A stretch of DNA of 46,760 nucleotides from an uncultured Alphaproteobacteria bacterium (GTDB taxonomy: Bacteria > Pseudomonadota > Alphaproteobacteria > CAIYWZ01), in contig CAIYWZ010000017.1 of assembly GCA_903930075.1 (NCBI GenBank), forward strand, positions 1 to 46,760, written 5' to 3'. The notes beneath the pieces were generated by a model. The model did not search any database and was not told the origin of the DNA. It saw nothing but the letters and a program-made list of their open reading frames with translations. Below are positions 1 to 9,651 of this stretch, piece after piece; within the stretch, counting starts at the first letter, position 1, and every line of letters begins with the position of its first letter. The position numbers and the translations under genes were made by a program.

Positions 1-177
1 CAGCGTATTAATATTGTCGGTTATGTCTCACAGCAGACAGCCCTTTTTCCACATATGACCGTTCTTCAAAATTGCATGCATCCTATGATTGCCATGCTTA
101 AATTAGATGAAAAAACAGCAAAAATTAAAGTAAAAAAAAGTTTTAACATCATATTTATCCTTCTTATCAAGATTTAA
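1..177 (+). pseudogene. 3'-truncated fragment of an ABC transporter ATP-binding protein (Q-loop region)
   Basis: Frame +1 reads QRINIVGYVSQQTALFPHMTVLQNCMHPMIAMLKLDEKTAKIKVKKS...*. This resembles the Q-loop region of amino-acid ABC ATPases (VGxVxQxxxLFPHMTVLxN). The frame stops at 175-177 before any LSGGQ or Walker B motif. The 5' end lies outside the window. Confidence 0.6.
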
Positions 178-259
178 CAGAAGTTGTTTTTAAATTAAAA
201 ATAGAAAAAAATATTTTTTTTACCTTGTTTTTGATTGTTATTTTCTCTCGTTTGCGTTT

Positions 260-1489
260 ATGATGCGCTCAATTATCAATTGCTTGAAGGTGCCCCATTT
301 GACATATCAGACTTTAAAATCCATTTTATTTATTCTCTTGAGTTCGATTCCTGGGGGTATTTTTTATTTTCTGGGGGGATCGACGCTTGTGTTTTGGCTC
401 AATGATTTGAAGTTTGATAAAGCGACGATTGGGCTTTTTAGTTTTGCTGGGATTTTTCATGGGGTGAAGTTTCTTTGGGGGCCTGTTTTGGAAAGGGTTC
501 AAAATGATAAACTTGTTTTGATCGTGTCGTTGAGTGGATGTATGGCCTGTTTATTTTTGCTCACGCTGATTGATCCTGTCTCAAATACGCCCCTGTTTTT
601 TTGCGTTTTGATGATTCTTTCGATTTTTTCTGCCTCTTATAAAATGATGCTTCATGCCTGCCAAATGGCACTTGTTCAGGCTCAAAACTGGGGGTTAACC
701 GAGGCTGCATGCACCACAGGGTTTCGTATTGGCATGATTGCTTCAGGGGCCGGAGCCTTGTATCTTTCGGCATTCATGCCCTGGGTGAGTGTTTACCGGC
801 TGATGATTTTGCTGTGCATTCCCTCGCTGATTTGGATCATGTTTTCTTCCCCCCAAAGGGATATCAGGCGCACAGATCAAAAATATCTTTGGCGGGATGC
901 GTTTGTTGATTTTTTCCATAAAAAAGATTGGATGATTGTGCTTGGCTTTATGCTGCTTTACCGGTTGCAAGACGATTTTTTAGGGAAAATGCCCAATTTG
1001 TTCTTCATTGACATGGGGTTTTCCAAACAAGAAATCTCCATTGCCTATAAATTGGGGGGCTTGCTGGCTGTAACGATCGGCGGGTTTTTAGGGGGGTATT
1101 TGTGTTTTCGGTTTAAATATCGGCCTCTTTTTTTCTGGGGTCTTTTGCTCCACGGTGTATCGGGGGGGGCGTTTTTAATTCTAAACGTGGAGTCCCCTAA
1201 TGTTTGGGCGCTGTACCTGGTGGTGACTCTTCAAGAATTTACAAAAGGTCTGATTCTAGCGCCATTTTTCTCCTACCAACTGGCCTCTTGCACAAAAAAG
1301 TTTTGTATCACGCAGATTGCTCTTTTAACCTCCATCGTGACTTTCCCGCGTATTTTGCTTGGGGGTATTTCTGGGGTGATGGCCACCAACCTAGGCTGGA
1401 GCTATTTTTTCATCTTTTCAAGCCTCCTTTGTGTTCCTGTGCTTTTCTTTGTGAGATACATCCCGGAATATCATAAAAAAAATGATTGA
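260..1489 (+). CDS. MFS transporter, AmpG-like (muropeptide permease family)
   Basis: 409 aa, many hydrophobic helices; N-terminal 'FAGIFHGVKFLWGPVLERV' resembles the AmpG/MFS_1 helix 2 region. Confidence 0.65.
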   Translation: MMRSIINCLKVPHLTYQTLKSILFILLSSIPGGIFYFLGGSTLVFWLNDLKFDKATIGLFSFAGIFHGVKFLWGPVLERVQNDKLVLIVSLSGCMACLFLLTLIDPVSNTPLFFCVLMILSIFSASYKMMLHACQMALVQAQNWGLTEAACTTGFRIGMIASGAGALYLSAFMPWVSVYRLMILLCIPSLIWIMFSSPQRDIRRTDQKYLWRDAFVDFFHKKDWMIVLGFMLLYRLQDDFLGKMPNLFFIDMGFSKQEISIAYKLGGLLAVTIGGFLGGYLCFRFKYRPLFFWGLLLHGVSGGAFLILNVESPNVWALYLVVTLQEFTKGLILAPFFSYQLASCTKKFCITQIALLTSIVTFPRILLGGISGVMATNLGWSYFFIFSSLLCVPVLFFVRYIPEYHKKND

Positions 1490-1515
1490 TGATTAACTGT
1501 TCTTTAATCATTTTT
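1489..1515 (+). terminator. putative AT-rich rho-independent terminator
   Basis: Inverted repeat atgattaa-ctgttct-ttaatcat followed by TTTT, directly after the MFS stop codon. Confidence 0.4.
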
Positions 1516-1555
1516 CAATGTCCTTAAATGAGTATAAGATTTTAGGGAGTTAACA

Positions 1556-2434
1556 ATGAGAAAAGTATTCACGCAGTTTGTTTTTTTGATCTTGGTGTTG
1601 TGTCAAGTTGAAGGTTCTCATGCTAATAAACCTGGGTCTCCTGCTCATCCTGATTCTAAAGGGTCTGGAAAACACTCTTCTGCTCATACAACATCAGTGA
1701 CTTTTGCAGAAATTAAAGGATGGATACAAACTGTGATAAAGGGAATAAATAACGATCCTACCTATAGTTCTGCTAAAGCAGAATTAAACTCTGGAAAAGT
1801 TCCTAATGTTAAGAATGCTTTATTACTTGCTTTAGCGTTGGATACATTGTTTGGTGAGGTGGATGCGAGAACGACGGACAATGATGTTTTTAAAAAAAAG
1901 GTACGCTGTAAAAATGTTATACCAAATATGGAACATTTCCAGAAAGGATTTACAACTGAATTGCTGAAGGTGATTGGAACATTCATAATGGGGGAAAATT
2001 TATTAAGCCAAAGAAGCTATTTTGAAAATTTTGTATTTAAATGCAATATTCATCATTTCATCGTAAGAGGAATTGGAAATAAGTCTTTTAAGATGAACAC
2101 AGACGTTTATAACACAGTAAAAAATGGGATAACTGGGATAAAAGATTATAATTCTTTTTCAACATATTATGCTCAACTTGCACCACAAATGAATGCTGCT
2201 TATCAGGGTATGATGAAGAAAGCTAGCGTACTAAAGGGCCTATTTTGGTTTAAGGACCACAAAACCATACAAGAGCTTGTAAAAGATGTATCTACTATTT
2301 TTCTACTCGCGTATATTGCAAGAAAAAAACCGGACAATGTTGATATTGCTATGATTGAAAAGTGCATCGCACACTATAATCCTAAAAAAATCCCCGCTGA
2401 ATGCAATGCTTTTCTACCCGCAAAAAGTAAGTGA
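1556..2434 (+). CDS. secreted hypothetical protein
   Basis: 292 aa with N-terminal signal-peptide-like segment (MRKVFTQFVFLILVLCQVEGSHA); no family recognised. Confidence 0.65.
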   Translation: MRKVFTQFVFLILVLCQVEGSHANKPGSPAHPDSKGSGKHSSAHTTSVTFAEIKGWIQTVIKGINNDPTYSSAKAELNSGKVPNVKNALLLALALDTLFGEVDARTTDNDVFKKKVRCKNVIPNMEHFQKGFTTELLKVIGTFIMGENLLSQRSYFENFVFKCNIHHFIVRGIGNKSFKMNTDVYNTVKNGITGIKDYNSFSTYYAQLAPQMNAAYQGMMKKASVLKGLFWFKDHKTIQELVKDVSTIFLLAYIARKKPDNVDIAMIEKCIAHYNPKKIPAECNAFLPAKSK

Positions 2435-2541
2435 TTTCTGGAATATTTTCATGCCCGAGCATAAACTTATAAGAAACTTAAAAAAATAAAATAAAAAGCT
2501 TGCATTGTGTCTCTACTTTTTGTATAAATTCATTCAGTTGT

Positions 2542-2617
<76 letters not shown>

Positions 2618-2651
2618 ACTTTTCTAAGTTTATCCCATTAAAGAAGAAAAA

Positions 2652-3863
2652 ATGTTGTTAACAAAAAAAGAATCTCAGATGATTGCCTATGTCCTGTTTT
2701 TTGGGAGCGCGATTCTTTTTGCAACAATTGATATCTATGTCCCCTCCCTGCCGGATATGCAAGTGTTTTTTAAAACGTCTCAAGACATGATGCAATGGAC
2801 GCTGACACTTAATCTTTTGGGTGTGGCGATGACAGGGCTTTTTTTTGGCCCCTTGGGGGATCATTTTGGTCGTAAAAAATTAATCCAAATCAATTTAGTC
2901 GTCTATCTGATGGGGACGCTTATGTGTATTTATTCCCTGGATATCCGGATTTTCATGGTGGGAAGATTGATGCAGGCGTGTGGCTCAAGTGCCCAGGCCG
3001 TTGTGGGGATGGCCATCATTGCGGATTTATTTCGCGGTGTGGAAAGGGCGCGGGTTCTCTCGATTACAGGCATTATCTATCCCATTGCATTTTCGTGCGC
3101 GCCTATACTCGGGGCGGAACTGAGCATTCGCTATGGTTGGCAATCAAGCTTTGTCTTTCTTTTTACAGGTGCTGTTATTTACTTTTGTTTGTTTTGGGCC
3201 TATGTGCCTGAAACTTTATCAAAAGACAAAAGGCACGCTCTGTCTTTCATGAAGATTTTTCGCAATTATGGTTTATTTTTAAAAAATAAGCTTTTTATTT
3301 TATATTGCAGTATTCATGCACTTACGATCTCGGTTTTTATGCTTTATGTGGCGAATGCTTCCTTTATTTATAAGAATCAGATGGGGCTTGATATGAAAAC
3401 CTATGTTTATTTCCAGGCGGTTCCTTCCGTATTTCAAATCCTTTTTACGATTGTGGCAAGGCATGTTCTAAAAAATCATGGAATGCGCACGTCTTTTCTT
3501 ATTGGAGGATGGGGGTATGGTATATCGTTTATTTCAATGCTGATCATGCTGCTCTTTTTCTCGTCCAACCCTTATGTTATGTGCGCGGCAACCTGTATCC
3601 CTTATATTGCAAGCGCCTTTGTATTGGCAGTGGCGGTGACAAAGGCAACGGAGCTTTTCCCCCATATGGCGGGAACATCCTCGGCTGTGTTTTCCTTTTT
3701 ACGCACAATTTTATGTGGGGTGTTGCTGGGTTGCGGAACTATTTTTTTGGATACGGATGTTCTCCAGGTCTATCCTTATATGATGGCGATTATTTTGGTC
3801 ATTCTTGGGGTGATTGCTTATATTTTACACTTTAGTCTCAAAGCAGACACGCAGCACTCTTAA
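2652..3863 (+). CDS. MFS transporter, Bcr/CflA-type drug resistance family
   Basis: 403 aa; 'FATIDIYVPSLPDMQVFF', 'GPLGDHFGRKKLIQINLVVYLMGTLMC' and 'GRLMQACGSSAQAVVGMAIIADLF' are characteristic of Bcr/CflA transporters. Confidence 0.85.
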   Translation: MLLTKKESQMIAYVLFFGSAILFATIDIYVPSLPDMQVFFKTSQDMMQWTLTLNLLGVAMTGLFFGPLGDHFGRKKLIQINLVVYLMGTLMCIYSLDIRIFMVGRLMQACGSSAQAVVGMAIIADLFRGVERARVLSITGIIYPIAFSCAPILGAELSIRYGWQSSFVFLFTGAVIYFCLFWAYVPETLSKDKRHALSFMKIFRNYGLFLKNKLFILYCSIHALTISVFMLYVANASFIYKNQMGLDMKTYVYFQAVPSVFQILFTIVARHVLKNHGMRTSFLIGGWGYGISFISMLIMLLFFSSNPYVMCAATCIPYIASAFVLAVAVTKATELFPHMAGTSSAVFSFLRTILCGVLLGCGTIFLDTDVLQVYPYMMAIILVILGVIAYILHFSLKADTQHS

Positions 3864-4786
3864 TGCATATTCCCGTTTTACTCAAACCCATTTTAGAGAT
3901 CTTAAAGGAAAAAAAAGACCTTACAATTATCGATGGAACCTTTGGACAAGGGGGGTATTCAAGGGAATTTCTGGAGATGGGACATAAAGTCATTGCCTTT
4001 GACCGGGATCCTGAGGCAGAAAAAGTTGCAGCTGAGTTCAAAGCCCATTATGGCGATCGATTTATTTTTCATAGGGCCGAATTTTCGAAAATAGACCAGT
4101 ATATCACAGAGCCTGTAGATATCGTTGTGTTTGATTTGGGCGTTTCTTCCCCGCAGATTGATCAGCCAGAGCGGGGATTTTCCGTGAGGTTCGACGGACC
4201 TTTGGACATGCGCATGAGTCAAACGGGGATGAGCGCGCAAGAGGTGGTCAATACATACTCTGCGGAAAAATTAGCAGATATCATTTACACCTATGGCGAA
4301 GATAGAGATTCAAGGAGAATAGCAAGGCTCATCGTCAAGGCCAGAGAAATAAACCCCATCAAAACGACCTTGGAGCTGTCAAAAATCATTATAAAAGTGA
4401 ATCCAAACCCTAAAAAAGCCTTTGATAGTGTAATAAGGGCTTTCCAAGCGATCCGAATTTATGTTAATAATGAGTTAGAGGAATTGGAAAAAGGGTTAAA
4501 TGCCGCGGGAAAAGTTTTGAACTTTGAAGGATTGTTGATGGTGGTTTCGTTCCACTCTTTAGAAGATCGTATTGTCAAAGACTTTGTAAAAAAGGCTTCA
4601 GGACCTCTCTCACCCTCAAGATATGCCCCTATACCCCAAGGATCTCCTGCAAAATTCCAAAGCTTTGGTCGCAATATCATAACGCCTGATGAAAACGAAC
4701 TTCACGAAAACCCAAGATCAAGGTCCGCAAAATTGCGTGTTGCGATCAGGACAGATGTACCTTGGGAGCAGGAGAAGAGCGGATGA
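3863..4786 (+). CDS. rsmH: 16S rRNA (cytosine1402-N4)-methyltransferase RsmH (MraW)
   Basis: HIPVLLKPILE, DGTFGQGGYSREFL, DLGVSSPQID..RGFSVRFDGPLDMRM, VSFHSLEDRIVKDF, NPRSRSAKLR. Confidence 0.96.
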   Translation: MHIPVLLKPILEILKEKKDLTIIDGTFGQGGYSREFLEMGHKVIAFDRDPEAEKVAAEFKAHYGDRFIFHRAEFSKIDQYITEPVDIVVFDLGVSSPQIDQPERGFSVRFDGPLDMRMSQTGMSAQEVVNTYSAEKLADIIYTYGEDRDSRRIARLIVKAREINPIKTTLELSKIIIKVNPNPKKAFDSVIRAFQAIRIYVNNELEELEKGLNAAGKVLNFEGLLMVVSFHSLEDRIVKDFVKKASGPLSPSRYAPIPQGSPAKFQSFGRNIITPDENELHENPRSRSAKLRVAIRTDVPWEQEKSG

Positions 4787-5124
4787 AAAGATATTTTTTC
4801 GTTCTTTTTGGCGTGGTGATGTTCATGGGATTTGGCTTGTTTCAACTCAAATATCATGTTGTTCAGCTCGAGCAAAAACTCACATTGGTTGAGCGTAAAA
4901 TTGCGCAAAAGAAAGAAGCAATCCATGTGTTAAAAGCGGAATGGAGTCATTTGAATGAGCCCCAGCGTCTTCAAAAATTGGTCGAGAAACATTTGGCTAT
5001 GGGACCTTTGCATGCGTTTCAACTCATCTCTCTTTCAGATTTATCTGCAATTCCCCAAGATAAAAGTGCTCCCGTTCAAGGCAAAATCCCGGATGTTTTT
5101 TTCTCTAAATTAGAAGGGTTTTGA
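4783..5124 (+). CDS. ftsL: FtsL-like cell division protein
   Basis: Small protein with one N-terminal TM helix and a coiled-coil, placed between rsmH and ftsI. ATG at 4783 overlaps the rsmH stop (ATGA); the track's 4762 start is probably too far upstream. Confidence 0.7.
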   Translation: MKRYFFVLFGVVMFMGFGLFQLKYHVVQLEQKLTLVERKIAQKKEAIHVLKAEWSHLNEPQRLQKLVEKHLAMGPLHAFQLISLSDLSAIPQDKSAPVQGKIPDVFFSKLEGF

Positions 5125-6833
5125 TGAAGAAACACTCTCCTTTTTTTCAAAAATACTCTGTTTCCAAAATAGGTGAATCTATTTTCGTGCCTTTCGTGAA
5201 AATGGCATCGAGAAGGCTCATTTTTATTTCCTGTCTTTTTTCCTTTGCCTACAGCATTGTTATTTTTAGACTGTTCGATGTGATGGTTTTTTCCAAGATT
5301 GAAGAAGAAAAAACAGTGTCGCAAATTGATACTTCGGTTGCTCAAATCCGGGCCAATATTTATGATCGATCTGCGCAAATGCTGGCAACGAGTTTATCGA
5401 CCTACTCTGTCTATGCCAATCCCAAACAAATGATTGACCCCAAAGAATCCGCTTTGAAAATTGCCCAAGTATTTTCAGATTTAAAGTACGAAGATTTATT
5501 TGAGAAATTGACTTGCGACAAAGGGTTTGTTTGGATCAAGCGGAATCTTGCACCTCAAGAACAAGATGCGGTCTTGAAACTTGGGATTCCTGGCATTTAT
5601 TTCCAAAAAGAATCCAAGCGCATTTATCCCCAAGGCTCTCTAACAGCACATGTTGTTGGCCTTGTGAATATTGATGGCAAAGGCGTTGCGGGAGTTGAGC
5701 AAAAATTGGATGTGAATCTTTCTCAAGGGGTAGATCCAGTTGAGCTTGCCATGGATGTTCGTCTCCAACATATTCTTGTCCAAGAAGTTGAAAAAAGTGT
5801 TCGTGAATTTTCCGCAAAAGGCGGCGCTGGAATGGTTATGGACATTCATACAGGGGAAATTTTGGCCATTGGTTCTTTCCCTACATTTGATCCCAATCAG
5901 ACATCGCAAATTGATCCCTCTGCCATGTTTAATAGAATCACAACCGGGGTCTATGAATATGGGTCTGTCATGAAAATTTTAACTGCCGCCATGGCATTAG
6001 AGTTGAACAAGGCAAATCTTTATAGCGTTTTTGATGCCACCCATCCGATCAAAGTTGGCCGGTTTCAAATTAAAGATTATAAAGGTCAAAACCGTCCTAT
6101 GCCCGTTTGGGAAGTTTTTTTGCATTCTTCGAACATCGGTTTTGTAAAAATGGCCCAACTCGTTGGCGTGGACGCGCATAAATCATTCTTGAAAAAAATG
6201 GGCCTTTTGGATAAGCCTAAACTTGAGCTTCCTGAAATTGGATATCCCCTTATTCCAAAACCCTGGAAGGAAATCAATACCATGACCATTGCTTACGGTT
6301 ATGGCCTTTCCGCGTCCCCAATTCAGATGGCCAGGGCCATGGGAGCCGTGATGAATGGTGGATATTTAATAGAGCCCACTCTTTTAAAATCGAAAGAAGG
6401 GGAAGAGATCAAAAAAACAAGGGTTATTTCAGAAAAGACCTCGAAACTGGTCAGAACCTTGATGCGCCTTGTGATCACCGATGGAACGGGGAAAAAAGCT
6501 GTGGCGCCAGGATATGAAGTTTTTGGAAAAACCGGGACCGCCAATCAACAATCTGGTGGAAAATATCATTCTAATCATGTGACAACAACATTTATTGGTG
6601 GGTTTCCCTTTTCCAATCCTAAATATCTGATTATGGTCACATTAGACGATCCAAGCCCCACAAAAGCAACATTTGGATATACAACAGCTGGATGGAATGC
6701 GGCGCCTCTAGCCGGGCGTATCATCAGAAGAATAGCCCCTGTTGTGGGGATTAAACCTGTGATTGACGAGGAAGATCGGGCCAAAGATCATATGAATTTG
6801 GTCCAGACAAAAGGAATTCTTTATGCACATTAA
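5121..6833 (+). CDS. ftsI: peptidoglycan D,D-transpeptidase FtsI (PBP3-type)
   Basis: Transpeptidase motifs SVMK (YEYGSVMKILTAAM), SSN (HSSNIGFVKMA) and KTGT (FGKTGTANQQ); N-terminal TM; dcw context. Confidence 0.93.
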   Translation: MMKKHSPFFQKYSVSKIGESIFVPFVKMASRRLIFISCLFSFAYSIVIFRLFDVMVFSKIEEEKTVSQIDTSVAQIRANIYDRSAQMLATSLSTYSVYANPKQMIDPKESALKIAQVFSDLKYEDLFEKLTCDKGFVWIKRNLAPQEQDAVLKLGIPGIYFQKESKRIYPQGSLTAHVVGLVNIDGKGVAGVEQKLDVNLSQGVDPVELAMDVRLQHILVQEVEKSVREFSAKGGAGMVMDIHTGEILAIGSFPTFDPNQTSQIDPSAMFNRITTGVYEYGSVMKILTAAMALELNKANLYSVFDATHPIKVGRFQIKDYKGQNRPMPVWEVFLHSSNIGFVKMAQLVGVDAHKSFLKKMGLLDKPKLELPEIGYPLIPKPWKEINTMTIAYGYGLSASPIQMARAMGAVMNGGYLIEPTLLKSKEGEEIKKTRVISEKTSKLVRTLMRLVITDGTGKKAVAPGYEVFGKTGTANQQSGGKYHSNHVTTTFIGGFPFSNPKYLIMVTLDDPSPTKATFGYTTAGWNAAPLAGRIIRRIAPVVGIKPVIDEEDRAKDHMNLVQTKGILYAH

Positions 6834-8283
6834 TGAACTCTTTGTCCGCACTGATTTTAGTGGAGTTTTTCACTGTGTATCAGAGCCTAAGATTTTGGGA
6901 ATGACGGATTACTCTGGTGATGTGAAAAAGGGCTACTTATTTGCGGCCCTTTCTTTGGGGGATCAGACGGGGCATTATATTGAAGAAGCCATATCCAAAG
7001 GTGCTTCATATATTTTACTTTCTGATGAAACGTGTGAGAAATACCCATCGATTTTAAAGGATAAAAACCTCATTGTTGATAAAAACCCACGTTTGTTTTT
7101 CTCAAAAAGTCTTGCGTGCTTTTATGAAAATGAAATCCCCAATATTGTGGCAGTCACGGGGACCAATGGAAAAAGTTCTACGGTTCATTTTTTCCGTCAA
7201 CTCTCCAAACTCCTTGATCATAAATCAGCCTCCATTGGAACACTGGGCGTTGTGGCCGATGAAAAACTTGACCTTCCCGAAAGCAATTTAACAACCCCGT
7301 CTGCAATCACGATGCACAAGGTTTTAAAAGCCCTTTCTTCTGAAAATTACACCTATGTTGCCATCGAGGCTTCGAGTCATGGCCTGGATCAATATCGATT
7401 ACACGGCGTGGAGCTCAAAAGTGCGGCTTTTACGAATTTCACACAGGATCATTTGGATTACCATGGATCTATGGAGAACTATTTTAAAGCCAAAATAAAG
7501 CTTTTTACGCAAGTTCTCACACCACCTCAAATTGCGGTTTTAAATGCGGATATCGTTGAATATGAAATTATTCGCGCAGTGTGTCAGGAGCGTGACTTAA
7601 ATATATTGACCTATGGCCGGGCTCCCTTATCGGATTTGCGCATTCATCACTTTGAAAACCATAAAGCTCGGGTGGAAATCTTAGGGAAAATGTACGAGAG
7701 CGATTTTTTCCCCTTTGGAGAGTTTCAGCTTTATAATGCGATGGCTGCGTTAGGGCTTATGATGGGCTGTGGAGAGGGTGATATTGACCGTTTGGTTGCA
7801 TGTCTGCCCCACATTGAAGGTGTTCCAGGGCGCATGGAATTTGCAGGGAAAACGGATAAGGGTGCACGTGTTTTGGTCGATTATGCCCATACTCCTGATG
7901 CATTAGAGAATATTCTCAAAGCAACGAAATCCCAAATTTCGGGAAAATTGTGGGTGGTATTTGGCTGTGGAGGAGATCGTGATCCTCTAAAACGTCCTAT
8001 TATGGGAGCTGTTGCTTCAAAATGGGCCGATCAGGTCATTGTGACCGATGATAACCCCAGGTGGGAGAATCCAGAGATGATTCGTTCTGCGGTTTTAGAA
8101 GGAGCGAAAAATGCCCTTGAAATTGGGGATCGTTTATCGGCTATTTCTTATGCGATGGATCATATGGAAAAAGATGACGTTCTTGTTATTGCAGGAAAAG
8201 GGCATGAAACAGGACAAATTATCCAAGATCAGATCATTCCTTTCAATGATCGCAGTGTTGTTCAAAAAATATTAAAAAGGTGA
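6823..8283 (+). CDS. murE: UDP-N-acetylmuramoyl-L-alanyl-D-glutamate--2,6-diaminopimelate ligase
   Basis: Mur ligase motifs VTGTNGKSSTVHF, SSHGLDQYRLHGV, DYAHTPDALEN, and DNPR (VTDDNPRWENP), the usual meso-DAP specificity motif. Confidence 0.95.
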   Translation: MHINELFVRTDFSGVFHCVSEPKILGMTDYSGDVKKGYLFAALSLGDQTGHYIEEAISKGASYILLSDETCEKYPSILKDKNLIVDKNPRLFFSKSLACFYENEIPNIVAVTGTNGKSSTVHFFRQLSKLLDHKSASIGTLGVVADEKLDLPESNLTTPSAITMHKVLKALSSENYTYVAIEASSHGLDQYRLHGVELKSAAFTNFTQDHLDYHGSMENYFKAKIKLFTQVLTPPQIAVLNADIVEYEIIRAVCQERDLNILTYGRAPLSDLRIHHFENHKARVEILGKMYESDFFPFGEFQLYNAMAALGLMMGCGEGDIDRLVACLPHIEGVPGRMEFAGKTDKGARVLVDYAHTPDALENILKATKSQISGKLWVVFGCGGDRDPLKRPIMGAVASKWADQVIVTDDNPRWENPEMIRSAVLEGAKNALEIGDRLSAISYAMDHMEKDDVLVIAGKGHETGQIIQDQIIPFNDRSVVQKILKR

Positions 8284-8287
8284 AAAA

Positions 8288-9646
8288 ATGGAATTTCTTT
8301 GGTCTTCTGCTGAAATAGAAAAAATCACAGGGGGAAAAAGCACAAAATATTTTGAAATTTCAAAAATTACGACAGATCACCGTGAAGTGGAGGAGGGGAC
8401 TCTTTTTGTGGCTCTTCCTGGCTCCAAGTTAGATGGGCACGATTTTGTTCAAGGAGCCTTTAATCATCATGCAATTGGGGCAATGGTAGAGCGTCCTGTT
8501 GAAGCGGCAGGGGAATACATCTATGTTGAAGGTACGTCTGCGGCGCTGGATCAAATTGCCGTTGCCGCAAGAGAAAGATCCCAGGCAAAATTTATAGGAA
8601 TTACAGGAAGTGTGGGAAAAACAAGCATTAAAGAAGCTTTGTTCTTTTTGCTCAAAAACCAAGCAAAGGCTTTAGCAAGTGTTGGGAGTTATAATAATCA
8701 CGTGGGCGTTCCTTTAACTTTGGTTAATTTCCCCGAAGATCTTGAGTATGGGATTGTGGAGATGGGGATGAACCATGCGGGTGAGATTGCTCACCTTGGA
8801 AAGCTTGTACAGCCTGATATTTGTGTGATTACCTCTATTTCGCCAGCTCATTTAGGAAGTTTTCAATCTATTCAAGAGATTGCGGATGCAAAGGCGGAGA
8901 TTTTCCAGAACTATGCCCCTGAGGGAGTTGCGGTTTTAAATAAAAGTAATGAATATTTTGATTATTTATGGCAAAAAGCCAAACAACAGGGGATCGATAG
9001 AATCTATAGTTTTGGACTTTCATCGGCCGATGCCTTTTTAATCAAGCGTGAAGGAAATCAGATTCGCGCATCCATCTTAGATGAAATTGTAGAGTATACG
9101 TTGGCTGTAGAGGGCGAGCATTGGACACTGAATTCTTTGTGTGTTTTATTGCTCTTGAAATTAACCGGCGCCGATGTGCAAAAAGGAGCGGAGGATTTTG
9201 GCTCATTTCACGCACTTAAGGGAAGGGGACAGACAACAACCATTTCTTTTAACAACGGCAGTTTTGTTCTCATTGATGATAGCTATAATGCCAATCCTGA
9301 TTCCATGAAGGCAGGTATTGCGCTTTTAGGGCAAAAAAAGGGTCACAAAATAGCGGTTCTTGGCGACATGTTAGAACTTGGGGAAATGGGCCCTAAATAT
9401 CATTTAGGTCTTGCCCAAGAGCTTCTGGACGCCCATGTGGACCGTGTTTATGCCTGCGGCCGTTTGATGGGGCTTTTGTTTGAAATGCTCCCGCCTGTGA
9501 TGAAAGGGGTTTGGAGGGAAACTTCAGAAGAATTAATCCAGCCATTGCTTGATAGCATTGAAGATAATGATGTTGTTTTTGTCAAAGGATCAAAGGGGTC
9601 AAAAATGAATCTGATCATTTCAAGTCTTGAATCATTGGCGAGGTAA
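8288..9646 (+). CDS. murF: UDP-N-acetylmuramoyl-tripeptide--D-alanyl-D-alanine ligase
   Basis: ITGSVGKTSIKEAL, EMGMNHAGEIAHL, DDSYNANPDSMKAG, AVLGDMLELGEMG. Confidence 0.95.
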   Translation: MEFLWSSAEIEKITGGKSTKYFEISKITTDHREVEEGTLFVALPGSKLDGHDFVQGAFNHHAIGAMVERPVEAAGEYIYVEGTSAALDQIAVAARERSQAKFIGITGSVGKTSIKEALFFLLKNQAKALASVGSYNNHVGVPLTLVNFPEDLEYGIVEMGMNHAGEIAHLGKLVQPDICVITSISPAHLGSFQSIQEIADAKAEIFQNYAPEGVAVLNKSNEYFDYLWQKAKQQGIDRIYSFGLSSADAFLIKREGNQIRASILDEIVEYTLAVEGEHWTLNSLCVLLLLKLTGADVQKGAEDFGSFHALKGRGQTTTISFNNGSFVLIDDSYNANPDSMKAGIALLGQKKGHKIAVLGDMLELGEMGPKYHLGLAQELLDAHVDRVYACGRLMGLLFEMLPPVMKGVWRETSEELIQPLLDSIEDNDVVFVKGSKGSKMNLIISSLESLAR

Positions 9647-9651
9647 TTTTT

